A DNA stretch of 64,000 bases, taken from an uncultured Clostridia bacterium (lineage in GTDB: Bacteria; Bacillota; Clostridia; TANB77; CAG-508). Of the stretch, positions 1-8,986 are shown in pieces. The notes under the pieces were generated by a model that worked only from the letters and a program-made list of their open reading frames with translations, searched no databases and was not told the origin of the DNA. Positions within the stretch are counted from its first letter, which is position 1; every line of letters starts with the position of its first letter. The translations under genes were made by a program, and so were the position numbers. The stretch lies in NCBI GenBank assembly GCA_934130975.1, contig CAKOYU010000010.1, positions 3,716 through 67,715 on the forward strand, read 5' to 3'.

Positions 1-2974
1 TTGCTTGAGCATACATTGTATCCCATTGATATTGCTTTGCATCCCAGACCATTCCTATTGCTTCTAAATTTTCTATTTCTTCTTGAGATAAACCGTCTTT
101 TGATTTATACTTCTTTCTTTGACCTTTTATCCAATTTGTAAGTTGATTATATTCATCTGTTCTAGGAACTAATAAATCACCATGCATATTATAATATTCT
201 TGTGCCTGTTGATACATTATATCCCAACTAGTTTGATTTATGTCCCAGATTATTCCTATTTCTTCTAATTGCTTAATTTGAGTTTCAGATAGTTTAGTTT
301 TTCCTTGACCTTTATAAGCCATTTTTTTGTCAGATAGCCATGTTCTCAACAGTTTGTATTCTTCTTCACGTTCCATAGGGATTGATAAAGTTCCATATTT
401 TTCAGAATATTCTTTCGCTTGAGCATACATTGTATCCCATTGATATTGTTTTACATCCCAAACCATTCCAATTTTTTCTAGTTGGTCAATTTCCTCCATA
501 CTTAAACTGTTTTTTTCATCATTTGCTTTGTATTTCCTTCTTTGAGTTTTAATCCAACTACTTAATTTTTTATACTCATCTGTTCTCGGAACTAATAAAT
601 CACCATGTAAATTGTAATATTCTCGAGCTTGTTCATACATGTTTTTCCATGTATCGCTTCTTGTTGATGTATTTTGTCTTTTTTCTTTAGGCTTTATACA
701 AGTTTCTTTTTTAGTTTCTTTATCCATTTCTATCAGTGATAGAAGTTCTTTTTGTTGTTCTGTTAATTTTCCATCTTCAGCATATAATTTTTTTTGAATT
801 TTTAGCCATTGATATAATTGTTTATTTACTTTAGGTGTAATTACTAAATTTCCATGTTCAGTATAGTATAATTTTGCTTGGATATACATTTGATTCCACT
901 TATATTCATTTACATCCCAAATCATTCCAATTGCTTCTAATTCTTCTATCTGTTCTTGGGATAGTTTACCTTTTTTATATGCTTTTCTTTTTTCTTTTAC
1001 CCAACTATGCAAATCTTTTCCATTATCTGTATATTTATATGGTAATAATAAAGTACCATAATCTTCATAGTATTTTTTAGCATAATCATACATTTCTTTA
1101 TAACTATTTTCCTTTACATCCCACACCATACCGATTAATTCTAATTTTTTTGTTTGTTCTTCTGATAATTTACTATATGTTCCTTTCCCTCTATATGCTT
1201 GTCTTTGTCTTTTTAGCCAATTATTTAATTCTTCATCTGTAACAGCTGTTAAATTACCGTTTTCTTCATAATGTTTTGTTGCTCTATCATACATTTCATA
1301 CCATCTAGTTTCTTTTTGATTCCATACTATACCAATTTGTTCTAACAATTGCATTCTTTCTTCTAATAAAATCCCTTTGTTATAGGATTTAATCTGGTCT
1401 CCTAACCATTGATATATATTTTTACCTTTTATTTTCTTATCTCTTAAACCATCTAAATTGCCGTGTTCTGCATAATATTCTTTAGCTATGTTATATGTTT
1501 CATCCCATTGTTCTTTAAATTTATCCCAAACCATATCAATTGCATCTAATTTTTCTATTTGCTCTGATGTAAGTTGTCTCCTATGTCCTTGTCCTTTCAT
1601 AGTTTTCCTTTGGTCTGAAATCCACATTCCTAAATTCATTCCATCTTTACTATAATTATTTGGAACTAATAAATTTCCATGTTCCTTATAATATTCTACT
1701 GCCATGTTATAATAGTCATCCCAAGACAAATTTAAAAAGTTGTCTATTTTATTAAATATATCTTGAATTTGTCTTACTGTATCAGATATTTTAAAAGCTT
1801 CTATTTTACTTTGATCTTCTTTTTTCCCAGTTTGAGTAAATTTCACTAATGCTGTTTCTCTTAATTCTTTGTAAAAATGAGAAATCATTTCACAAGATTG
1901 CACATTATTAACTATGTCAAATACCAATGGATTACTATTATGTCCTACTGATAAAGCTCTACCTAATTGCTGTTTATAAATAATTGGCGAATTTGTTGGT
2001 CTAAGCATAATTACACCATCTATATTTGGAACATGTATTCCTTCATTCAACATATCAATAGAGAATAATAATTTTAAATGCTCATTATTTGAATGATAAA
2101 ATTCATCAAATACTTTCATGTTTTCTGATTTTGGAATAAAAGAAGCAACAGAAGACATATCAATTTCATCATTTACACCTTGAAACCAAGTTTTAGCTTC
2201 TTCCATCATTTTTTCCATATGTTTTTTATCTCTGCAAAAAACTATATATTTACCAGATTTATTTGTTATATGTTTAGCAAAAATTTGAGAAAGCCCTTCT
2301 GCTTTTTCTAATATTTTTTTTGCTTCATCTAAATATTGTTGTTCTTGTAGTTTTTCATAGACTCTTTTTTCTTTATTAATTCTTTGTTGTAAATTATCAA
2401 TATCTTCTTGAAAAGAATAAACAGCATTTATATATGTTGGCATTGGTAAAATACCATCTGATAATGCTTCTGCAAGCGTTATTTCGGAAGCAACATTACC
2501 CTGGAATAATTCCTCAGCCATATCTCTATGTTCATCTAAATATCTTATAGGAGTCGCTGAAAGTCCTAAAACTTGAGCACTACTATTTTGATTAATTAAT
2601 TTACTTATTCCTTTGCTCCATTCATTTGCACCACAACGATGAAATTCATCTAGAACTACCATATCTACATTTAGATTTGCAATTTCTTCATCCGTCATTT
2701 TAGATAATTTTGAATATGTATATCTCTTTAAATTTGGAAAATCTTTCATAGACATTCCGCAAGATTCTATATGTTTAGTTATTTGCCTTAATATAGATAC
2801 TGTTGGAGCTAAAAATATAGCTTTTTTATTTCTATTTTCTTCTAACCATTTTAAACTAATAAAAGATTTACCACATCCTGTTGGATGGATAACTGCAACT
2901 CTTTTTTCAGTCTCAAACATTTTTTTCACTTTATCGTATGCTACTGCACCATGTTTATATAATTCTATTCCCAT
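1..2974 (-). CDS. SF2 DEAD/DEAH-type helicase with helicase-associated (HA) repeats, C-terminus outside window
   Basis: The reading frame is open from the ATG at 2974 to the left edge, at least 991 codons. The N-terminal part has an SF2 ATPase core: Walker A HPTGCGKS, a DEFH Walker B box, SATP (motif III) and QQLGRALS (motif VI). After about residue 410, at least nine Trp-anchored repeats of about 70 residues follow, with WD..Y..A..YY.EHGNL and later LG.W...QR and IGM.WD; anchor Trp codons lie near 1721, 1505, 1301, 1085, 896, 647, 437, 224 and 23. These match the helicase-associated domain, thought to bind nucleic acid. I checked that all anchors stay in one frame. Such helicases are common cargo of clostridial mobile elements; the substrate is unknown. 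Confidence 0.88.
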   Translation of the reverse strand, partial: MGIELYKHGAVAYDKVKKMFETEKRVAVIHPTGCGKSFISLKWLEENRNKKAIFLAPTVSILRQITKHIESCGMSMKDFPNLKRYTYSKLSKMTDEEIANLNVDMVVLDEFHRCGANEWSKGISKLINQNSSAQVLGLSATPIRYLDEHRDMAEELFQGNVASEITLAEALSDGILPMPTYINAVYSFQEDIDNLQQRINKEKRVYEKLQEQQYLDEAKKILEKAEGLSQIFAKHITNKSGKYIVFCRDKKHMEKMMEEAKTWFQGVNDEIDMSSVASFIPKSENMKVFDEFYHSNNEHLKLLFSIDMLNEGIHVPNIDGVIMLRPTNSPIIYKQQLGRALSVGHNSNPLVFDIVNNVQSCEMISHFYKELRETALVKFTQTGKKEDQSKIEAFKISDTVRQIQDIFNKIDNFLNLSWDDYYNMAVEYYKEHGNLLVPNNYSKDGMNLGMWISDQRKTMKGQGHRRQLTSEQIEKLDAIDMVWDKFKEQWDETYNIAKEYYAEHGNLDGLRDKKIKGKNIYQWLGDQIKSYNKGILLEERMQLLEQIGIVWNQKETRWYEMYDRATKHYEENGNLTAVTDEELNNWLKRQRQAYRGKGTYSKLSEEQTKKLELIGMVWDVKENSYKEMYDYAKKYYEDYGTLLLPYKYTDNGKDLHSWVKEKRKAYKKGKLSQEQIEELEAIGMIWDVNEYKWNQMYIQAKLYYTEHGNLVITPKVNKQLYQWLKIQKKLYAEDGKLTEQQKELLSLIEMDKETKKETCIKPKEKRQNTSTRSDTWKNMYEQAREYYNLHGDLLVPRTDEYKKLSSWIKTQRRKYKANDEKNSLSMEEIDQLEKIGMVWDVKQYQWDTMYAQAKEYSEKYGTLSIPMEREEEYKLLRTWLSDKKMAYKGQGKTKLSETQIKQLEEIGIIWDINQTSWDIMYQQAQEYYNMHGDLLVPRTDEYNQLTNWIKGQRKKYKSKDGLSQEEIENLEAIGMVWDAKQYQWDTMYAQA

Positions 2975-3065
2975 TTCTTACCTCAAATATCGTTTTTAAC
3001 ATTCCATATTTTATCATATTTTTATGTAAATTTCAATGTAATTATGGAAAAAAAAGAGATTTTTA

Positions 3066-3094
3066 TTGACAAATAGCTACTTTGATGATATATT
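3066..3094 (+). promoter_or_regulatory. Sigma-A-type promoter upstream of mobilization region
   Basis: TTGACA at 3066-3071, a 17-bp spacer, then TATATT at 3089-3094. It lies between the divergent helicase gene and the MobV gene. A 19-codon ORF begins at 3111 just after the expected start of transcription but has no ribosome binding site, so I do not call it a gene. The other 500 bases before the MobV gene hold no convincing ORF. Confidence 0.5.
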
Positions 3095-3469
3095 TAGTAT
3101 ACTATTTATTATGGTAACTGAAAAATTAAATAATGATGCATGTAAGGAGTTACTTGGCAGAATTGATTAAGTTCAGTTCGCAGTTCTGGGTTTAACTCGC
3201 TCCGCTATGTCAAAAGTGTGGGATTTAAATAGAAAAGTAAAATAAGAATATTAATCCAATTGAAATTATACTGACAGGAGATGTGCAAATAAAATTAGGA
3301 CAGAATTTCAAAAAAATTTATGTTGCTAGTTTTGTTTGTCATTCCAGCCAGTTTTTTTGTTGTGTTTTAAAACAATAAAAAAACGCTGATAAAATTTTTA
3401 GCAGATATGCTTAAAATTTTTCAGTGGCAAAATTAGTTGCTTTTTAGCAAGTAATTTTGTAAAGCCTCG

Positions 3470-3550
3470 CAGAGCCCACGACACCTTTGCAAAACGATAG
3501 TTTTGAAAGTGTCATAGTGGGTTAGATACTTTCAAAGAAAGTTATCTAAC
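3470..3550 (+). other. Candidate origin of transfer (oriT) for the MobV relaxase
   Basis: Two inverted repeats lie back to back just before the MobV gene. The first has arms at 3480-3495 and 3500-3513 (GACAC..TTTG.CAAAAC against GTTTTGAAAGTGTC). The second has arms within 3521-3550 (GTTAGATACTTTC / GAAAGTTATCTAAC). Plasmids and elements with MobV/Pre relaxases usually keep oriT immediately upstream of the relaxase gene. The nick site cannot be fixed from sequence alone. Confidence 0.55.
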
Positions 3551-3594
3551 ATTGCTCCCTGCGGTCGCCTGTATATCTGAGGAAAGGATTTCAA

Positions 3595-4860
3595 ATGGAT
3601 AAAAAACATTTTTCTGTAGCAAGAGTTGTTACACATACTAAAGAAAACATAAGTAAATTTGAAAGACATGACGAAAGAAAAAATACAACTTATTCTAATA
3701 CGAATATAGTTCAAGAAAGAACTCCAATGAATATCTACTTTAAGAGATACGATTGTACTCTTAATCAAAAATTTGATGAGTTAGTAAAATCAGGTCAAAT
3801 ATCTACTAGAGGTTTAAAGGCAAATGCTAAAATTTATAATGAATTAGTTTTTGATGTCAATTCACTATATTTTGAAGAAAATGGCGGTTATGAATTTGCT
3901 AAAGGCTTTTATGAAAAGGCTTATAACTTTGCTGAAAAAGAAATGGGAACAGAGAATATCTTAACTGCTGTACTTCATGCTGATGAATTAAATACAGCTC
4001 TTAGTGAAGAATTTAGAAAAGAAATTTACCACTACCACCTTCATGTTATAGCAATTCCAGTTGTTAGAAAAGAAGTAAAATGGACTAAAAAATGTAAAGA
4101 CAAGTCTTTAATCGGTACAACTAAAGAAGTAATAAATCAAGTAAGCCATAGTAAAAAATGGAAATCTGAACGAGCAGTAGATGGAAATGGCACTCCCCTT
4201 TATGATGAAAAAGGAAAGCCTATTTTAGTAAAATCATATAGCCTATTACAAGATAGATTCTTTCAATATATGTTTGATAATGGTTATAGAGGATTTATTC
4301 GAGGTATTAAAGGAAGTACAAATGAACATCTTGAAACTTTAGATTTTAAAATTAAAAAAGATAAAGAAAGACTTGAATCAATATCTAATAAAATTGAAGA
4401 AAAAGAATCTACTTTTGATTCTATTATGAAATTTGACAAACAAATTAAAGGTGTTTCAGATATAGGAAAGCATAAGAAATTTTCTAAAAAGATTGAATTA
4501 GAGCCACAAGATTATGAAGATTTAATTAATTATGCTAAAAAAGGTATTGTTGCAGATAAAGAAATTGATGAGCTTAATACTAGAATTGGTAATTTAAGAG
4601 CTAGTGTTGAAAAATGGAAATCACTTTATGATGAACTTGCAGAGAAAACAAAAGACTACTTCCATGCTATAAAACTTGCCCCTCAAAAGGTTACAAATTT
4701 CTTTAAAGGTTTATTTGATAAAGAAAAACAAGATGAAATTGAGAAACAAAGAATTGAACAAGAAAAAATAAAAGCAGAAAGAAAAGCTCGTGAACTTGCA
4801 AGACAAGAAAAGCTAAACTCTCCTGAATACAAGAAAAGGAGGTCTAGAGATGCAAGATAA
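3595..4860 (+). CDS. MobV/Pre family relaxase (plasmid mobilization protein)
   Basis: 421 residues. It should nick oriT and lead DNA transfer using a conjugation apparatus supplied by another element. Near the N-terminus, HDERKNTTYSNTNI matches the conserved first block of the Mob_Pre family, and HYHLHVIAIPV near residue 142-152 is the metal-binding H.H....P motif. The C-terminal half (about 245-421) is charged and probably coiled-coil. Length is normal for the family. The ATG follows GAGGAAAGG. The gene overlaps the next ORF by 11 bp and is followed by a serine recombinase, the mob plus recombinase arrangement of Tn4451-like mobilizable elements, where the equivalent is tnpZ. Confidence 0.85.
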   Translation: MDKKHFSVARVVTHTKENISKFERHDERKNTTYSNTNIVQERTPMNIYFKRYDCTLNQKFDELVKSGQISTRGLKANAKIYNELVFDVNSLYFEENGGYEFAKGFYEKAYNFAEKEMGTENILTAVLHADELNTALSEEFRKEIYHYHLHVIAIPVVRKEVKWTKKCKDKSLIGTTKEVINQVSHSKKWKSERAVDGNGTPLYDEKGKPILVKSYSLLQDRFFQYMFDNGYRGFIRGIKGSTNEHLETLDFKIKKDKERLESISNKIEEKESTFDSIMKFDKQIKGVSDIGKHKKFSKKIELEPQDYEDLINYAKKGIVADKEIDELNTRIGNLRASVEKWKSLYDELAEKTKDYFHAIKLAPQKVTNFFKGLFDKEKQDEIEKQRIEQEKIKAERKARELARQEKLNSPEYKKRRSRDAR

Positions 4861-5122
4861 TGAAGTTATATATAGAATTGAACTTACTAAAGATGAACTG
4901 GAATATCTTGAAAAAGCAAAAAATGAGTATTTAGACTTTCTGAGTCAAATGACTAAAGAAGAACGATTGCAACACTTTAAAGAAAAGTATAACATTGAGA
5001 ATAATTTGAATTTTGAAAAAGAAATAAAAGGCACTATATATCAAGTAAAATGCTTTTTTAACGATAATTCAAATGAAACAATAATAAACAAAGTTGATAG
5101 ATTACTTGGAAAAGAATCATGA
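4850..5122 (+). CDS. Small accessory protein of the mobilizable element, function unknown
   Basis: 90 residues, acidic and lysine-rich, mostly predicted helix, with no recognisable catalytic motif or membrane segment. The start lies inside the end of the relaxase gene (overlap 4850-4860) behind AGGAGG at about 4839-4845, so the two are probably translationally coupled. This position suggests a role in mobilization or in regulating the element, but that is inference. No family was recognised. Confidence 0.6.
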   Translation: MQDNEVIYRIELTKDELEYLEKAKNEYLDFLSQMTKEERLQHFKEKYNIENNLNFEKEIKGTIYQVKCFFNDNSNETIINKVDRLLGKES

Positions 5123-5208
5123 GGATTATTGTTATTTAAGGTCGAATATGATATATTAGGTGTACTATAATTTATATCGTATTCGGCTGTCAAAAGAAAG
5201 GAGATTTT

Positions 5209-6874
5209 ATGGGACAGTCAAATAACGAAAAAATAACTGCTTTATATTGCCGTTTATCAAGAGATGATGAATTGGCTGGAGAAAGCAATAGTATAAAAAA
5301 TCAAAAATCAATTTTAATTAAATATGCTGAAAGCAATAATTTCAAAAATACAAAAGTGTTTATAGATGATGGATATTCGGGTGTAAGTTTTTCAAGACCA
5401 GCATTTATGGAAATGATGGAACTTGCAGAAAACGGTCAAATTGAAACAATCATAGTAAAAGACCATTCAAGACTTGGAAGAAACAGACTTATTGTAGGTC
5501 AGTTATTAGAAGAAGATTTTGTAAGACTTCGGCATTAGATATATTGCTATAATGGATAATATTGATACAAATAATGGTTTAAGTGATTTTCTTCCTATAC
5601 AAGATTGGTTTAATGAAATGCATGCTAAAAATACAAGTCAAAAGGTTAGAACTGTATTTAAAAATAAAGGTAATTCCGGAATCCCCTTAACTACTAACCC
5701 ACCTTATGGCTATAAAAAAAGCGAACTAGACAAAAATAAATGGGTAATTGATGAAATACCTGCACAAGTTGTAAAAAAGATTTATAACCTTTGTATTGCT
5801 GGTTTAGGTACAAGTAAAATAGCAAAAAGACTACAAGAAGAAAAAATAATGACGCCAACAGAATATTACAATAGTATAGGATTAAAAACTAATAACAAAG
5901 TTCAAGAAATACCATTTTCGTGGAATTCACAGATAGTTTCTTCTATATTAGAACGAATAGAATATATTGGTCATACAGTAAACTTTCGTTATAAAATAAG
6001 ATCTTTTAAGGATAAAATAGCAATTAAATTACCTAAAGATGAATGGAAAGTTTTTGAAAATACACATGAACCAATTATCGATGTAGAAACTTGGAATATT
6101 GTTCAAAACCTGCGTAAAAACAAACGCAGACCTATAAGAACAGGAAAACAAAGTTTATTTTCTGGATTACTATTTTGCAAAGACTGTGGCTCAAAACTTT
6201 ATTATTGCAGTTGTAATAATAATTCAAAAAATAAAGATTTTTATAGGTGCTCGAAATATAAGAATAACTCTACTAAGTCTTGTACTAGCCATAATATAAC
6301 AGACAATGCATTAAGAATACTTGTATTAGAAAGTTTGCAAAAAGTATTTTCTTATGTGCAATGTTTTGAGGATTTATTCGTAAAACAACAACTTGAACAA
6401 TCATCAGAAAGTCAAAAAAAGGAATTAGCTGACAAGAAAAAAATATTATCAAAAACACAAAAAAGACTAAATGAATTAGGTTTACTATTTCAGCGAATTT
6501 ACGAAGATAATGTACTTGGCAAAATATCAGATGAAAATTTCAAAATGTTATCTTCTAATTATGAAAAAGAGCAAAAAGAATTAAAAGAACAATTTGAAAC
6601 CTTATCAAATGAAATAAAGCTAGATGAAACTAAAGCTATTGATGTTACTAGATTTATTAATAAGGTCAAAAAATATACTGAAATAAAAGAACTTACACCT
6701 GAAATTTTAAATGAATTTGTTAAAAAAATTTTAGTACATCAATGTCAAAAAGTAAATGGCAAAAAAATTCATCAAATAGACATTTACTATAATGGAATTG
6801 GTATTGTTTCTATACCAACTAATGAATTTGAAATGGAACAAGCATTTCAAAAATATATTAAAAAAACAGCATAA
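5209..6874 (+). pseudogene. Large serine recombinase, interrupted by a +1 frameshift
   Basis: The N-terminal resolvase domain is encoded at 5209-5538 (catalytic Ser in YCRLSRDDE, then DDGYSG and DHSRLGRN). The remainder is at 5552-6874 in another frame: the end of the catalytic domain (MDNIDTNNG), the recombinase domain, a zinc ribbon (CKDCG ... CS.YK....C) and a coiled coil. Removing the C at 5530 rejoins the frames as RLGIRYIAIMDNID, which is what the family has here, giving about 555 residues. As written, the protein stops after 109 residues without its DNA-binding part. The ATG has a good AAAGGAG. In Tn4451/TndX-type elements this enzyme excises and integrates the element. The lesion may be real or a sequencing error. 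Confidence 0.85.
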
Positions 6875-6903
6875 TTCTTAATGAATATACCGTTTAACCC
6901 AAA

Positions 6904-6935
6904 GGCCAGTTTAAATGTCCCTATTTAAACTAGCC
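6904..6935. other. Inverted repeat after the broken recombinase, possible terminator
   Basis: GGCCAGTTTAAAT (6904-6916) pairs with ATTTAAACTAGCC (6923-6935), leaving a short loop. No clear T-run follows, so termination is uncertain. It may mark the end of the MobV element. No ORF lies between 6875 and 7142. Confidence 0.4.
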
Positions 6936-7095
6936 CTTCAGATTGATTTAATCATTAACGTCACATTGGTGCGACGATTTTATCTTATGGAGCGTATCAC
7001 ATACAAGTTACGAACTTTATTCTCTTTCTAAAAATATTATATATGAATCTTTATTAAATTTCAATGGTAATATAGAAAAAATTATTTAAATATAG

Positions 7096-7120
7096 TATAA
7101 TCTAGTTAATTTAATTAACT
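7096..7120 (+). promoter_or_regulatory. Minus-10 box followed by a 17-bp palindrome upstream of the radical SAM gene
   Basis: TATAAT at 7096-7101 is followed directly by AGTTAATTTAATTAACT at 7104-7120, a palindrome around one central base. The ribosome binding site GGAGG lies further down before the ATG at 7143. A palindrome at the start of transcription is a typical repressor site; no -35 box was recognised. Confidence 0.4.
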
Positions 7121-7142
7121 TGAATTTAGGAGGTTTAATGCT

Positions 7143-8072
7143 ATGAAATTAAAAATAATAGATAAAATAGAAAAGGAACATACATTTAATTCTAGAAATT
7201 GGAACTATCAAAAAATTATTAGGTATTTATTACAAGACGAAACCAATAGGATAATAGAGTCAATGGTAATATGGCATATAAAAGATGGAAATGTAGTTGA
7301 ATTTATTTTAGAATTAAGCAATATGTATAATTGCCCAGTCGGGTGCCAATTTTGTGCTTCTGGTGCATTAGAAAAAACACCATATTCTTTAAAAGTGGAA
7401 GACTATTGGAAACAGATAAATATTATGCTTACAGACTGCAAAGTTAACCCTAATGACTATAATAAATTTTGTGTAAGTTTTACTGGTATTGGAGAGCCAT
7501 CAATTGTATATCAGGAAATTGGAATATTTATGAGAGAAATTCAAGAAAAGTATTTACATACAACATTTATAATTGGAACTTTTGGATATAATGATAAATG
7601 CTTTGACTATTGGTTAAAAATGGATTTAAGAATTAAAACTTTACAACTTCCTTTTTATTCATCAGATGAAGTAAAATTAAGAAAGATTGTAAAGAATCTT
7701 CCTGATACCTATTCATTTTATAATAATTTATTACTTGCATTAAAATATAAAAAAGAAGCAAAGTATAATAAATGTAGGGTAAAAATAAATTATTTAGGAA
7801 TGAAAGGTATTAATGATTCAAATGAACAGGTTGAACAATTTATAAGATTGATTGAACAAGTAAAAAAAGAGATAGAAGTTAGAGTTTCATTTCTTAATTA
7901 TACGAAACAAGCGAAAATTTATGGATATGAATCTCCAGATTTCACGAGACTTAACGAAATATGTGAAAAATTAAGAAATAATGAAATTGAATGTTATTCA
8001 TTTGGCAATATTTCAAATGAGGAAATTGGTTGTGGACAATTAGTTCAAAATAAAATATCGAATAATAATTGA
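7143..8072 (+). CDS. RlmN/Cfr-like radical SAM protein, short form
   Basis: 309 residues. The [4Fe-4S]/SAM cysteines are C64, C68 and C71 in CPVGCQFC, the CX3CX2C spacing of radical SAM enzymes. GIGEPS resembles the GMGEP box of RlmN/Cfr, and C297 lies in GCGQL, matching the ACGQL motif whose Cys carries the methyl group in RlmN and Cfr. It is shorter than RlmN (about 350-380), lacking most of the N-terminal domain. The position equivalent to the second methylation Cys (seven residues before the first cluster Cys) is Glu57. It could be a divergent RNA methylase or have another role. It sits between mobilization modules, so it is probably cargo. Confidence 0.72.
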   Translation: MKLKIIDKIEKEHTFNSRNWNYQKIIRYLLQDETNRIIESMVIWHIKDGNVVEFILELSNMYNCPVGCQFCASGALEKTPYSLKVEDYWKQINIMLTDCKVNPNDYNKFCVSFTGIGEPSIVYQEIGIFMREIQEKYLHTTFIIGTFGYNDKCFDYWLKMDLRIKTLQLPFYSSDEVKLRKIVKNLPDTYSFYNNLLLALKYKKEAKYNKCRVKINYLGMKGINDSNEQVEQFIRLIEQVKKEIEVRVSFLNYTKQAKIYGYESPDFTRLNEICEKLRNNEIECYSFGNISNEEIGCGQLVQNKISNNN

Positions 8073-8177
8073 AAGAGGCAATACTCTGATTTATTGCCAT
8101 CATTTTTATGATTATATTTATATTATTTATGTTTATAGTATTGGAAGACAAAAAAATTTATATAACTAAAGAACCTG

Positions 8178-8485
8178 TTATGGCTCTTTTACTATTAACT
8201 TATTTAAACTATCAATTATATTTTGCAAAAATTCTTCTTCTCTAAAGTATCCTAAATAATGAATTTGATTCTTTAATTTAGATAAATCATTTATATTGCT
8301 AGAAATAATATTAATTAGATTATCTACATCAATTTTAGGTAACTTATTACAAGAAAAATCTTTGATTAAATTTCTAATAAAGTCAGACTGTGAAAGTCTA
8401 GCTTCATTAGATTTTGCTTCGAGCATTTTCTTTTCTTTTCTTCTTCACTCAGAAACACATTTATTTTTATATTCCTTTTTCTCAT
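8178..8485 (-). pseudogene. MobC-like relaxosome accessory protein, frameshifted
   Basis: The C-terminal part (codons from 8426) reads MLEAKSNEARLSQSDFIRNLI, typical of MobC-type ribbon-helix-helix mobilization proteins. Upstream, an ATG at 8485 starts MRKRNIKINVFLSEEEK, the expected N-terminus, in a different frame. The junction carries an extra 5-bp AAAAG copy within an A/G-rich tract (8425-8445). Removing it gives an uninterrupted protein of about 100 residues with the normal LSEEEKKMLEAKS join. No matching MobA/MobL relaxase is nearby, so this looks like a remnant. Internal initiation at 8426 could give an 82-residue product. Confidence 0.6.
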
Positions 8486-8504
8486 AGTTCAAAAATTTCT
8501 TTCT

Positions 8505-8565
8505 AAAATTTAAGGGTATGGGATTTCCCATAATTGAAAACGTGCGGGAGTGGGTTTTCAGTGCT
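8505..8565. other. Second candidate oriT next to the MobC-like gene
   Basis: A perfect palindrome TATGGGATTTCCCATA lies at 8517-8532, followed by TGAAAAC...GTTTTCA arms (8534-8560) enclosing the GC-rich GTGCGGGAGTGG. Stacked hairpins with a GC-rich core directly upstream of a mobC gene are typical of transfer origins. No relaxase of the matching type is present in the window. Confidence 0.45.
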
Positions 8566-8576
8566 GGCTAGACAAG

Positions 8577-8600
8577 ATATGTGAGTACGTACTCACATAT
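8577..8600. repeat. Perfect 24-bp palindrome
   Basis: Positions 8577-8600 are exactly self-complementary, centred on GTAC, and followed on the + strand by TTTTTAG. It overlaps the last codons of the TnpV-like gene (stop at 8593). It could terminate + strand transcription or bind a dimeric protein. Confidence 0.6.
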
Positions 8601-8955
8601 TTTTAGTATAAATTAACTCTTTTAATATAATTTCTTCAGCCGTATTTTTATAATTATTCATTAATTTTGTCCATTCAATTTGATTAATTTCTTTACTTTT
8701 TTCAGATAGTTTTTCAACTGATTTTTTATAATTTTTCATTAAAATATTTAATCTGTTTTCAGCATCATTACTAACTGAAATAAGATAATTTGTTAGTTCA
8801 TTTTTCATTAAAAGTGTAGTATAAAGTGGTTTATTATTTCCTTTCAGATAGTGTAATTTTAACAATCCATATTTATTAATCGTTCCTTTATCCTCATCTT
8901 CTAATATTAAATTTGGTATTTCATAATCATTAATTTTTATATAATTTATTTGCAT
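8593..8955 (-). CDS. TnpV-like transposon-encoded protein
   Basis: 120 residues. INKYGLLKLHYLKGNNKPLYTTLLMKN and the C-terminal WTKLMNNYKNTAEEIILKELIY fit the TnpV family found in Tn4451-like mobilizable transposons, where the protein accompanies the large serine recombinase. Its exact role is not known. The C-terminal half is helical. It lies 31 bp downstream of the intact recombinase and is probably co-transcribed with it. Confidence 0.7.
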   Translation of the reverse strand: MQINYIKINDYEIPNLILEDEDKGTINKYGLLKLHYLKGNNKPLYTTLLMKNELTNYLISVSNDAENRLNILMKNYKKSVEKLSEKSKEINQIEWTKLMNNYKNTAEEIILKELIYTKNM

Positions 8956-8986
8956 TTTTCATCTCTCCATTTCTTTATTTTTTATA

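Noticed and set aside
3111..3170. 19-codon ORF after the promoter at 3066
   Set aside because: No ribosome binding site and too short to judge; it may be the cut-off start of an older gene.
3532..3768. Minus-strand ORF over the MobV start
   Set aside because: Shadow of the MobV gene and oriT region, with no ribosome site and no recognisable motif.
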